Assembly (NCBI RefSeq): GCF_021018805.1
Contig: NC_086254.1
Coordinates: forward strand, 27,899,300 to 27,963,299
Source: Prinia subflava
Lineage: Eukaryota; Chordata; Aves; Passeriformes; Cisticolidae
Reading direction: 5' to 3'
DNA length: 64,000 nucleotides
Both the position numbers and the translations under genes were made by a program. Below are positions 47,301 to 56,639 of the stretch, piece after piece; the stretch's first letter is position 1, and every line of letters begins with the position of its first letter. Below the pieces are notes generated by a model, which saw only the letters and a program-made list of their open reading frames with translations, made no database searches and had not been told where the DNA came from.

Positions 47301-50300
47301 CTCCCTTCAGCCACCCTGGTTTGTGCTTTTGGGTCTGAAGGTTGTCCTTGGTCTTCAGCAGGAAAAGGATTTGTTTTGTGTCCCTGCTCTGTGAAGAGCT
47401 GAGTGACCCTGAATGTGAGCTCAGAACTGCACCCCTGGGCAGCACAAAATCTGAAAAACATGAAAGCTGTAACGTAAGGCATGAGGAGGAGAGAAGGGGA
47501 TGGTGGAGAGGTTTCTTGGGATTGACTGATGCAGTCTGGCCGTGCCAAGGCGTTTGTTTGAATTGCTCGGCCTCGGCTGCTTGGCACCAGTGCCAGCACA
47601 TCCAGCGTGCTCTCTGCAGGCTGGACAGCTTTGGGCCATCAGCCCCGAGCTCCCTTGGGCTCCCAGCTGTGCCTTTCCCCCCAGGCTTCGCCTGCACGAC
47701 GGGAAGCTGGTGAAGGACAGGCGGTACCACCTGCGGACCTACCCCAACTGCTTCGTGGCCAAGGAGCTGACGGACTGGCTGGTGGAGCACAAGGACGCGC
47801 CCGACCGCGAGACCGCCATCCGCCTCATGCAGAAGCTGATGGACCACTACATCATCCACCACGGTGTGTGGGGCTCCTGCTGCCCCCAGGAGGGGCTCTG
47901 TGTGTGCTCACACCCTGTGTCCCCCAGGCCAGCACGCAGGAGCACGGCCAGGTCCCTGTGTGTGCCACCCTGCCGTGGGGAGGGCTCCTGGAGGAGCTGG
48001 GATGGGGCTGGATCTGTGTGAAGCTGTGCTGCTTTAGGGGATGCTGTGTTGCTGTGTCAGTTCCCTCCCCACCAGAGAAGGGGATGGGCTGTGCACTGGT
48101 AAAATGATGTCTAAAGTGGCTCCTCTTTGAAAGCAAGCGGGGTGACACCTGACCTGTATTCCTGTACCCAGGCAGGATGTTTGTACAGCAGCTGCTCTGG
48201 CTCATGTTTGTGTCACACAGAAATGGAGGCTGAATTACAGCACGTGCTTCACATCTGCAGGAAAATTCATTTTCTTGCCGTAAGACCCCAGTATTCCTTA
48301 ATTTCCCCATGATGGGACAAATAGGGCTGTGGAGTCAACATCACTCCAAGGAAAAGTTGATCTGGCTCTTGTAAACTTGGAGCTGAAGGAATCCTGTCTT
48401 CCTTGGGATTTAAGTGTGTGCTGCCAATACAAAAGCTTGTCTGTGGAACCTAATTAAAAAAAATCAAAAAAGGAAGGAAATTAAAAAGGAAGCTTGGAGA
48501 AAAAGCAGATTGATGCTCAAACCCAGCTCTTAGCAGTTCTCAGGTTTTTTCCTTTTTAAAATTTCTTTGGAACTTTCAGGAGTTTTGAATTAACTCAGGT
48601 CACATACTGAGCTCTGTGCTGCAGAGCAAGGTCCAGCCCTTGGTCCTGATATAACAACAGAATAAAAGTTGTGCTTCAGATGGGCAAAAAGCAGTTCCTG
48701 TCCATGCGGCTTCCAGGCCCAGCCAGGAACAAAACCCCAGAGTGTCAGACAGCCCTGGGACACCTCTGCCATGGGTGGGAAGGGCTGTGGCTGAGCTCTC
48801 CTGCTCCCAGGGCTTGGGACAGGGGCTGTGGCAGCCTGGAGCTGGGAGCTGCTTTGTCACACAAGGATGTAGCTGAGGAGACAGAAGCAGATGATGACCA
48901 AATCAAACCAAACCCTCTCTTCCCTCCCCTTCTCTGGGGTCCAAATATAGCTGCCTTTGACCACTGCAATGCAAACACTCCCTGTTGCCATCTGCCACTT
49001 GCTGAGGGTTTACATTAAACTGCCTTGAATAAAAATAAACTACTGCTGGGCTTTATCACAAAAAGCTGAAGCAGGGAGTTCTCAGTTAACCATTAACGCT
49101 TACACTTGATTATTTTTCCATCTCTCCAGCTGACAGTTTCAAATAAATCCATTAGTTAATTAAACCTGTGCAGCGCTGGGTACCAGCACTGTTTTGATTG
49201 CTTATTAGGACATGTCCCTCCTGCTCCTGTGACAATTCCTGGCAGGACACAGAAGCTGGCTTTCCAACTTGCTTTGTGTCCATTAATTTTGTTAGTGCTG
49301 TGGAGAGAGGGCTGCCAGCTAATGCAGCACAGCGCTGGGTGCTTGGCAATTGTCTGGCTGAACTGTTTGCCCTCTTCTCCCCTGGCATCCAGCTAATTAC
49401 CTCATGAAGATCATCATGCTGCCTCTTAATTGTCTGGTGTGCTTTGAGCTTTGGTTCTATTACACGCTGGAAACACAATGAAATTGGTCTTTAAATAGGA
49501 AACTGCTTTGGTTTTCCATGGGCATGGTCCTCTAGGATTTTTTTGTTCTATTCCTGGTTGCAATTGGTTTGGAATAGTTGCTCCTTGGAATTATGAGGCT
49601 GCAAACTTTCACTGTTAAAACAACTTTCTCATCCTGCCCTCGTGCTGGGTGAGTCACAGGCTTTAGAGTCCTGAGACAGCTGCTCTGCAGGAATGATGAA
49701 CCCCAGATAATCTGACAAGTTTTGGCATTTTGCTGCTCACCTGAAGGGGAATGTGGTTTTGCCAGTCTACTCAGATGGATGAAAAAGTGTTAAAATTTTC
49801 ACAAGAAGTATCTTGAATCTTTTGAATTTCACCCTACTGGATGGTGATACTTTAGTGAGGAAACATTTGTGGGATTTCTTTTTCCCTTTGACTAATTTTC
49901 TTTATTTCCCTGGCATATTCTTTATTCTGTTTTTTTGGTGGTTTTGTTTTTTTACTACTTGAATTTCTTCTTCTTGCTTCAGATATGTGGATCTGAAGGC
50001 TGGCTGACTTTTAAGAGCTGAACTAAGATTTTTGGGCTGGGATTTTTTCTCTTTGTTTTAGGTTTTTGGGGGTTTATTTGTACTTGTAGTCTAGACTCTG
50101 TTTCAGGCAGGTTTATCTCACAACTGTATCCCAAATATTTACCTGCTAAAGGCTACATGAACTATAAAACTGTGCACTTACTGTGTGCCCATCCCCAAGA
50201 TGAATCCAAGGTTTTTCATACAGATTTAGTCATTCCAGTTGTATTGCACCTAGCTTTGAAGGAAATATTCTATTGAGGTCAGTTTGCCATGCAAATGAAT

Positions 50301-53300
50301 TGGGCAGGGTTGGCACAAAATGATGTGGAAAATCTTGTGCCATTTTTTATTTTTTAGCTTGTGAACATTTTTGGCAGACAGAGGAGATTTTATGGGGGTT
50401 GAGTGCAGTGTGGGGTTTTTTCCTCTGTCCTCCAAGTCTGCTTACATGTGGCTGTACCTTTTTAAAAAAAGTTGATTGAGGCAATTATGTTCATCCTGTT
50501 TCAGTTTATATCAAAACATCAATACCTAAATGAAGAAAAAAAAAAGAGCTCATTTTTTTTAATGAATATTTTAGTACCCGGCACAAAATGCAGACTCCAG
50601 GTTTGCCAAGGTCTGTACAAGGGATTGAACTCTCCTACCAACATGAGCTTCAGGCATTCATGAGCGGGTCATTTTTGGGGACTGAGGGCTGGGATGCTGA
50701 TTGCTCCATGGGATGAAGGGCTCAGGGAAGGACAGGACATGCAGCCCTCACAGCTTTTAGCCTGGAGACAACATCCTGCTGAGCGTGGGCCCTGTGTGTC
50801 CACCAGGGACTGACATCCCTGCCCCGTGTCCTTCCAGTGTGTGACGAGCACTCGGATTACAAGGACGCCAAGCTGCTGTACCGCTTCCGCAAGGACGACG
50901 GCACCTTCCCCCTCAGCAAGGACGTGAAGGTGTTCATGAGGGGCCAGAGCCTCTATGAGAAGTACGTGACTCCTGCCCTGGTTTGGGGCGCTGGGACTGT
51001 GCCCTGCTGGCTCTGCTCCTGCTGGCTCTGCTTTTCCTCCTCTGCACTCCCTGCTGTCCCACTGGAAAATGCTGCTCCCTGAGCCCTGGCACAGTGCAGG
51101 ACAACCAGCGTCCTTGGGGGTGGGACAGGAGGTTTACTGTGAACTCATGGATGCTTCCAAGGCTCCAGCCCAGTGCAGGGTCTGGGGTGTGGTGCAGGGA
51201 AGTGCAGTCTGAGTGCTCCTGGGATGAGCCCGTCCAGTGGCCATTCCCAGCACTCTTCCAGCCTCCTCGTGCGAGCTGCTTCCACCAGCTGTACCAGGAC
51301 TTATGTCCCACCAAAGTCAGCAAGGTATGGGACTTTCAGGACCCTCATGGGCCTGGGTCCCTGCCCCTTGCTTAGCCTATTTGCAAAATTTCTAATGGAA
51401 AAAGTTATTCCCGGAGACTAGAGAAAACTCCTTCCACCTGCAAGTGTTTAATTTGCTTTGTGTTGATTGTTTCTGGTTCTAAATCCAAGGCATCTTTCCA
51501 GAGTTTAACCCCAGCCCATCTCTGGACCTGGTTCCTGTAGCAGCCTCTTCACAGCCTCTCTGGCAATGAGAGTCACAAGCTGGCCCTGAAGGGGAGCCCT
51601 CCCTCCGGTGCTTTGGGTGTGCCCCGTGCCAGATGCGCATCCCTCGTCCTTGGCTCTGATCCGCAGCAGTGACCGCGGGCTGGGCAGAGCATCCAGGCGC
51701 TCTGACGGCTGAGCCGGCTGCACCCTCTCGTGGACACTCCGGATTTCGCTCTCGCACGCTGCCAGAGGAACACCTGCCCACTGAAACCCACCCCATCCTC
51801 GCACAGGGACTGTCTGCCTTGTGTCACCCACGCTCACCCGCTTGCTTGGCTTTCCCTGTGACCTTTAGCTGAGCTCACAGCTCCACTGCTTTTGCTGGAG
51901 CTGCTGCCTGACGGTGATGAAGACTTGCCAAGGTGCTCCTCCCTCCCTGCCCGCTGCTCCCCGGCAGGAATGCTCTGGCTGCAGTGCTTTGCCCGCTCCT
52001 CCTTCACCCGGCTGCAGTTCCCGTGGGGATTGGCAGGGATGTTTGGCTTCACGGGAGCCTTGTCCCACCTCTGCCAGGCTGGTGAGCATGGAAGAGTCAA
52101 TCCTGAAGGTGAGGGAGGAGAACTCGGTGAAGTACCAGAGGACTTTCCTGGGCTCTGAGATGATCGACTGGCTCATCCAGGAGGGAGAAGTGGAGAACAG
52201 GCAGGAGGCAGTGGAGCTGGGACGGGCTCTGCTGGAGCACGGGATCATCCAGCATGGTGAGCCAGGGTCTGCCTGGAGCTGGGGATGAGCGTGGCTGTGA
52301 AGGAACAAATCCCCATTCATGCCATGCAACAAGTGCTGGTCAAGTGCCCACTTGGAGATGGCAATGGAGTCTTTTAGTTCTATGTTTGGAGCTGGTGACC
52401 TTTGAAACTGGAGCAATCTTTTACCATCCACAAAGGCTTTGAGATGAAATCTGAGCTCTTGCTCTTCAGTTCTTCAAAGCCACCGGCCACAGGGATGGGC
52501 TGCGCCCCTGGGCTTGGAGGGCTGGGGAGTGAGGATGTAATGTTAACTCCTCTTGGCTGGAGATCATATCCATCTGCTATAATTAAACTCCCAATTTGGA
52601 AGGCAGGGAGTCCTCTGAGTGTCCTGGGACGGGGGCAGGTGGGGGCTGTGACACCGAGTGCACCCCTGGAGATGGCACCTCTTGGGGGTGCTCCCTGCAG
52701 GCAGCATCCCCAAATGGGCAAAAAAGCTTCAGCCGATCACAGGGGCATTAAAAGCAATTCATGAGGGTCCCTCAGGATATTCATTATGTATTTTTCCACC
52801 CCCTCAGCCTCTCCCTCCTCCCCTGTTCTCTCCTAGTCTCCAATCGGCATCACTTCTTTGACAGTGACATCCTCTACCACTTCTGGATCAACTTTCGGCG
52901 GCGGCGGCGCCTCACGGAGTTGCTCAATGAAAACTCTTCCCGTGCCCTCTCCGAGAGCCCTGACAGCCCCTTCTGCCTTCGCAAGCTCAACCCAGACCCA
53001 GGCAACACCAGCTTCCTCTCTGGTAACCGTGGGGCTGAAAGCAAGGATTCCATCACCAGGGTACCCCGGGGATGAGGGTGTTGTTCCAGCAGAGTTTGAG
53101 AGGTTCCTCTGGGCATGCCATGAAGTGAACACCCATCTCATTGGTTTCTGGGTGATGTCACTATGCAGTGACAGTCTCTAGCACAGTCCCCTGTCTCAGG
53201 AAAATAACTCAGCATCAGATCAGCTCTTGATCTTTCTTTGAAGCTGATTTTACTCTTTCTAAGCTTTCTCAGTGCACAGATACCTTTCAAGTGTAGGTCA

Positions 53301-56300
53301 GTCTTGGGGAGGAAGTTTTTTATTTTAAATTACTCTGTTTTTTTCATTGAACAATTTTTATGTGCCTCTTTCAGTCCAGACCAGCAAGGAGATCAAAGTT
53401 GTCTCAGCAGTTCGAAGGAGCAGCATCACGTCCCTCTCTGGAAACTCCAACGCCTACTTCAGTGCTCCTCCTACCTTGGTATTCCCTCCTGTGCCTGAGT
53501 GCAACCCCAAATCAGGTCTGGGCTTCTGCATTGCCTGTTCTTATATGGGAGACATCTATTCCTCCAGGGCATGGGCTCAAGCCCAGGTCCAAACCCACCA
53601 AACCCCTCAGCCTCAGCTCTGCCTCTTGATTTGAAAGGCTGTGCATGTCTGGAAAATGCTGAGATGAACGCAAAGGTTTCTGTGTGCAGGAACTGTGGCT
53701 CTAACATCTGTTTCCCAGCCCAGAGCAATCCCCAGGCTGCCTTGTTATGCACTTTACTGTACAAAACCCTTGATTCTGATAGAATCTGTCACCTTCTGCT
53801 CTAGTGTTAAAGAGACCCGTCACCAACGAGGAGCTGCTGTCCCCTGGGGCCCCCTATGTCAAGAAAACGCTGACTGTGAGTGACCATTGGGAGTGGCACT
53901 GCTAATCCAGCAGTACCCAGCTCCCTGCCTGCTCCTTGGGGGTTTTCTGTTGGCTGCTCTGACCTCTCTACACTAAAACCTTGACTGCATGTCACAGCGT
54001 CGTGGCTTTTTGTTGGTGACTCTCTAGGGGTCAATGTCTTCATATATTCTTGTGGGTGGAAATGTGCTGAGCCCCTGTGAGAGCCTGATGTATATCCATT
54101 AGGTAGATCAGGGAAAAAAAAAGTTTTCTGGCCACAAAAAAATCTCCTATTTTGGAGTTTTTTTGCCATTGGTGAGGCCCTGGCACAGGCTGCCCATAGA
54201 GGCTGTGGCTGCTCCATCCCTGGAAGTGTCCAAGGCCAGGTTGGATGGGGCTTGGAGCAACCTGGGATAGCCCCGAGTTTGGGGCTTTTGCTTTTTAAAT
54301 TATTTCTAATGCTGTAGGACTGATCAAGCCAGGGCTGGTGGGTATTGGGTGGAACAGCTCCTGCCCTGTGGATCCTATTGCACTTGGTTTTTTTGTGTCT
54401 CATCCCTTCACTGCCCACCTCTGAAAGGGGCAATCTCACAGAGAGCAGTGTAGGAAGTGTGAGGGCTGCCTGGCCATGCTGCTTTGGCACCAGGAAATGT
54501 GGATCAAGTTCCCAAATTAAGTGTGCTGTAAAAAGTGGTGGGAAGGCACAAGAAAAAATCAAGCTGGTGATTAGCATGGCATGTCTGAGGCTGTGCTGTT
54601 CATTCACCTCCTGAACGTTCTTGCCCTGCCCTTCAACTCTGCCAGCCTGGGCCATTCATGGCTCATTTCCTCCTGCTTAGCTCTGCAGTTGCTGTTATTT
54701 ATTTATACGGGTGATGTGCAAAGTCCCTTGGGAATTCCTTTTCTCTTTTGGTCACTTCAGAGGGCCGCAGTGTCACAGCAAACTGCTCTGGCAGGCTGGC
54801 ACCAGGAGGGGCAAGGCAAGAGCAGCCCCTTCCACCCAGGAAATGCTCTGCTGTGCCAAGGAAAAGGCAGCCTGTGCGTGCTCTGGGAATGTTCTCAAGC
54901 ATGCTCATGGTGCATGCCTTGCACTTCACCTTGATGCTGCCTGTGATTCTCTTTCCTGCTCAGGCTGACAGGGAATTAATCAGCTTTGCAGGGAGCAATT
55001 AATCAGTTCTGCATCTCACTTGGTGCACGGCCCTTTCCCTCCTGCCCAGAACCGGATAGGATCATGAGCTCTGTCTCTCTGGGAATTGCTGCCTCTCCTC
55101 TCTCCAGCCCATTCCTTGATTTTTAAGCCCCTTTTGTTTTCCTTGCAGATCGTGGGGGATGCAGTGGGCTGGGGGTTTGTGGTTCGAGGAGGAAGACCTT
55201 GCCACATCCAGGCAGTGGACCCAGGAGGACCTGCTGCTGCTGCAGGGATGAAGGTACTGCCGACTCATGGAGGCTGAACAGGAGACAGGATTTGTGCCCT
55301 GTTTGAGCTTTTTGGGCTGGACACATCCTCCAGGATATTCCCACCTGCTGCCCCGGGGATCAGGCTGATGGAGTGGACACATGGAGCTCTGGGAGGGAGG
55401 GATGCTCTCTGCAGGCAGAGTGCCCCGTGTGTGGTGGCAGAGTGGAGGATTTGCCTTTTCCAGGGCAGCACAGGGGCTGTGGGCATCTAAAACGCAAAAA
55501 AAACCCCTGTAAAAAGTAAACCATCCCTGTGCCAGACCTTGGAACTATCAAAACTGTTTGAGCTACTAAAAACAAAGCAGAGAATTCCAGTGACTTTATA
55601 TAACCCCAGGGAGGCAGGGAAGGAGCAGAGCTTTGTCCTGAGTCACCTGCTCTCACAGTTCCTGAGCATTTTGTTTCCCTGCTATCAGCAATGGAGTTCT
55701 GCATGGAGGTGTTTTCCATGTACAACACCCCATAATAATATTAAATTGATGCCTTGATTTGATTCATCAAGTAACTTCCAATATTTCCAGCTCAGGAGAA
55801 ATGAACTTACAGCTTGAAACTCACTTTAGGCCCAGTCATGTGAGTTTGCTGTGAAGTGTTAAGCATGAATGAAAGAAGTGTTGAGTTTCCCACTTCCCTA
55901 CAGAAACCCCAGCAGCAAGGGAATAATTTCTAAAAGCTGATATAAATCTAAAGTCACATGAATATCTGAAATAATGGGATTCTTCAGAGGCAGTGTGACT
56001 CCTTGTTTGCTTCAGGCAGGATTGGAAGGGGATGGATGAATTTCTTTCATTTACTCAAGAGCCCAGTTAATTTCTCCTTACCCAATCTCATTTGCTACCA
56101 AATTGGTGGATGTTAATATTGTGCTTCATTTCCATCTGTGAAATGAGCCACTGCACATAAATAAGTCTTTTTTTCCTCTGTTAGCTCACAACCTAAATCC
56201 CTTTGGTCCTGTTTTTATGACACAGTGATTGCAGCACTGTGATTATTGATGTACGGGGTGGTGATGCCCGAGGGTTTCCAGGATTTTGACACAAATTATT

Positions 56301-56508
56301 TGCATCACAGCCCCTGGCTCCAGTTAATCCCAGGCAGGAGGTGCTGTGGCCCTGGAGCTGAGCTGTCCCTCCTCTCTTGCAGGTGTGCCAGTTTGTTTTC
56401 TCAGTGAATGGGGTGTACGTGCTGCATCTGGACTACCAGACCATCAGCAGCCTCATCATGACAGGACCACGGACTCTGGTGATGGAGGTCATGGAGGCCA
56501 TTGAATGA
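41260..56508 (+). CDS. DEPTOR-like protein (second DEPTOR paralogue), 9 exons, complete
   Basis: DEPTOR binds mTOR and dampens mTORC1/mTORC2 signalling. Nine exons join with matching phases into 398 residues, against 409 in human DEPTOR. DEP1 covers roughly 29-115, with the signature TYPNCFVAKELTDWL (48-61) and LMQKLMDHYIIHH (76-88). DEP2 covers about 140-220, with SEMIDWLIQEGE and ALLEHGIIQH, ending in the basic run NFRRRRRL (208-215). A linker of about 220-320 keeps VSAVRRSS (261-268) and CNPKSVLKRPVT (294-305). A PDZ domain of about 322-398 includes VGWGFVVRGGRPCHIQAVDP. It lies between ARFGAP1 and a probable COL20A1 exon, not beside COL14A1 where vertebrate DEPTOR sits, so I call it a paralogue rather than DEPTOR itself. 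The start at 41260 has G at -3 and +4 and fits the family length, but the frame stays open upstream to 40726 through the minisatellite. Confidence 0.93.
43490..43915. repeat. AT-rich minisatellite, about 120-130-bp period, 3-4 copies
   Basis: The sequence is almost pure A/T, interrupted at regular intervals by a less AT-rich phrase containing ATTTATATTTTGAGTATAYC and then TCCATATAT. The CCAT marker falls at 43531, 43651, 43777 and, degraded, 43909. The spacers are TA-rich and self-complementary. Confidence 0.85.
45475..45535. repeat. Compound TG / TA microsatellite
   Basis: A short GTGTGTGTGTGAGTG run at about 45487-45503 is followed by about nine TA dinucleotides at 45508-45526. Confidence 0.85.
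47040..47481 (-). mobile_element. Solo-LTR-like element of an endogenous retrovirus
   Basis: On the minus strand the element has a TATAAAA box (47223-47217), followed about 110 bases downstream by AATAAA (47107-47102), the U3-R arrangement of an LTR. Candidate TG and CA ends are at 47040 and 47481. The wording (for example ATTTATTGAAAGGCC and TTTGCATATTGGGGTTTAAT on the plus strand) resembles LTRs I associate with passerine genomes, from memory only. No internal viral genes flank it and I could not find a clear target-site duplication. It ends about 200 bases before DEPTOR-like exon 2. Confidence 0.6.
47685..47863 (+). CDS. DEPTOR-like exon 2 (DEP1)
   Basis: The acceptor CCCCCCAG ends at 47684 and the donor GTGTGT begins at 47864. 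It encodes residues 29-89 with the core of DEP1. CpG and GC content of the exon is much higher than in the adjoining introns. Confidence 0.95.
47864..50837 (+). other. DEPTOR-like intron 2, with candidate conserved element
   Basis: No exon or repeat is recognised apart from T- and G/T-rich tracts near 49930 and 50050. The stretch 49020-49490 is repeat-free and carries several TTAATTAA/TAATTA-type words (for example near 49155 and 49393) typical of conserved enhancers. Confidence 0.4.
50838..50961 (+). CDS. DEPTOR-like exon 3 (end of DEP1)
   Basis: The acceptor TTCCAG ends at 50837 and the donor GTACGT begins at 50962. It encodes residues 89-130 (VCDEHSDYKDAK to SLYEK), including YRFRKDDGTFPL, which is unchanged from DEPTOR. 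Confidence 0.95.
50962..52077 (+). other. DEPTOR-like intron 3, nothing further seen
   Basis: This is a GC-richer intron of about 1.1 kb. Open frames on both strands lack splice signals and family resemblance. Confidence 0.6.
52078..52256 (+). CDS. DEPTOR-like exon 4 (DEP2)
   Basis: The acceptor TGCCAG ends at 52077 and the donor GTGAGC begins at 52257. It encodes residues 130-190 with KYQRTFLGSEMIDWL and LLEHGIIQH. It has the same length (179) and phases as exon 2, reflecting the internal duplication of the DEP domains. Confidence 0.95.
52837..53022 (+). CDS. DEPTOR-like exon 5 (end of DEP2, basic run)
   Basis: The acceptor TCCTAG ends at 52836 and the donor GTAACC begins at 53023. It encodes residues 190-252, including FFDSDILYHFWINF, the five-arginine run RRRRR and SPDSPFCLRK, all recognisable in DEPTOR. 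Confidence 0.94.
53375..53515 (+). CDS. DEPTOR-like exon 6 (linker, altered degron)
   Basis: The acceptor TTTCAG ends at 53374 and the donor GTCTGG begins at 53516. It encodes residues 252-299 with SKEIKVVSAVRRSS and CNPKS conserved. Between them the segment GNSNAYFSAPPTLVFPP replaces the serine-rich phosphodegron of DEPTOR. Confidence 0.92.
53805..53875 (+). CDS. DEPTOR-like exon 7
   Basis: The acceptor CTCTAG ends at 53804 and the donor GTGAGT begins at 53876. It encodes residues 299-322, VLKRPVTNEELLSPGAPYVK then KTLT, closely matching DEPTOR. Confidence 0.94.
53876..55148 (+). other. DEPTOR-like intron 7
   Basis: It contains a CR1 fragment at 54172-54272. The 282-residue minus-strand open frame over 53807-54655 covers exon 7 and this CR1 copy and shows no family resemblance. 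Confidence 0.6.
54172..54272 (+). mobile_element. CR1 fragment
   Basis: The phrase GGCACAGGCTGCCCATAGAG...CCATCCCTGGAAGTG...GGGCTTGGAGCAACCTGGGA is CR1 3'-region text in sense orientation, about 100 bases long and lacking the final tail. Confidence 0.85.
55149..55253 (+). CDS. DEPTOR-like exon 8 (PDZ)
   Basis: The acceptor TTGCAG ends at 55148 and the donor GTACTG begins at 55254. It encodes 35 whole codons (323-357), IVGDAVGWGFVVRGG through GPAAAAGMK, the first half of the PDZ fold. Confidence 0.96.
56383..56508 (+). CDS. DEPTOR-like exon 9 (PDZ, stop)
   Basis: The acceptor TTGCAG ends at 56382 and the stop TGA is at 56506-56508. It encodes residues 358-398, VCQFVFSVNGVYVLHLDYQT to MEVMEAIE, completing the PDZ domain. 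The C-terminus ends AIE where human DEPTOR ends LEC. Confidence 0.96.
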   Translation: MCQFVFSVNGVYVLHLDYQTISSLIMTGPRTLVMEVMEAIE

Positions 56509-56615
56509 GCCAGGGAGAATCATCCCAGGGCTGGCTGGAAAGGATGGACTGTGGGGAGGGACCAAGCTCGACCGCTCACTGTGATGTGTCACCCAGGCAT
56601 TTTGATGTGTTTTCA

Positions 56616-56621
56616 AATAAA
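56616..56621 (+). terminator. Polyadenylation signal of the DEPTOR-like gene
   Basis: AATAAA lies 108 bases after the TGA stop and is followed within 30 bases by a T/G-rich stretch. This gives a very short 3' UTR of roughly 130 bases. Confidence 0.7.
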
Positions 56622-56639
56622 TACATTCTAATGGACAAA

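Noticed and set aside
47263..47862. 199-residue minus-strand frame
   Set aside because: It is antisense to DEPTOR-like exon 2 and part of the LTR; exon 2 is secured by its plus-strand homology and splice sites.
53807..54655. 282-residue minus-strand frame
   Set aside because: It covers exon 7 antisense and a CR1 fragment, and no family resemblance is seen.
41260..56508. Processed pseudogene of DEPTOR
   Set aside because: The gene has introns with consensus splice sites at all eight junctions and no disabling change.
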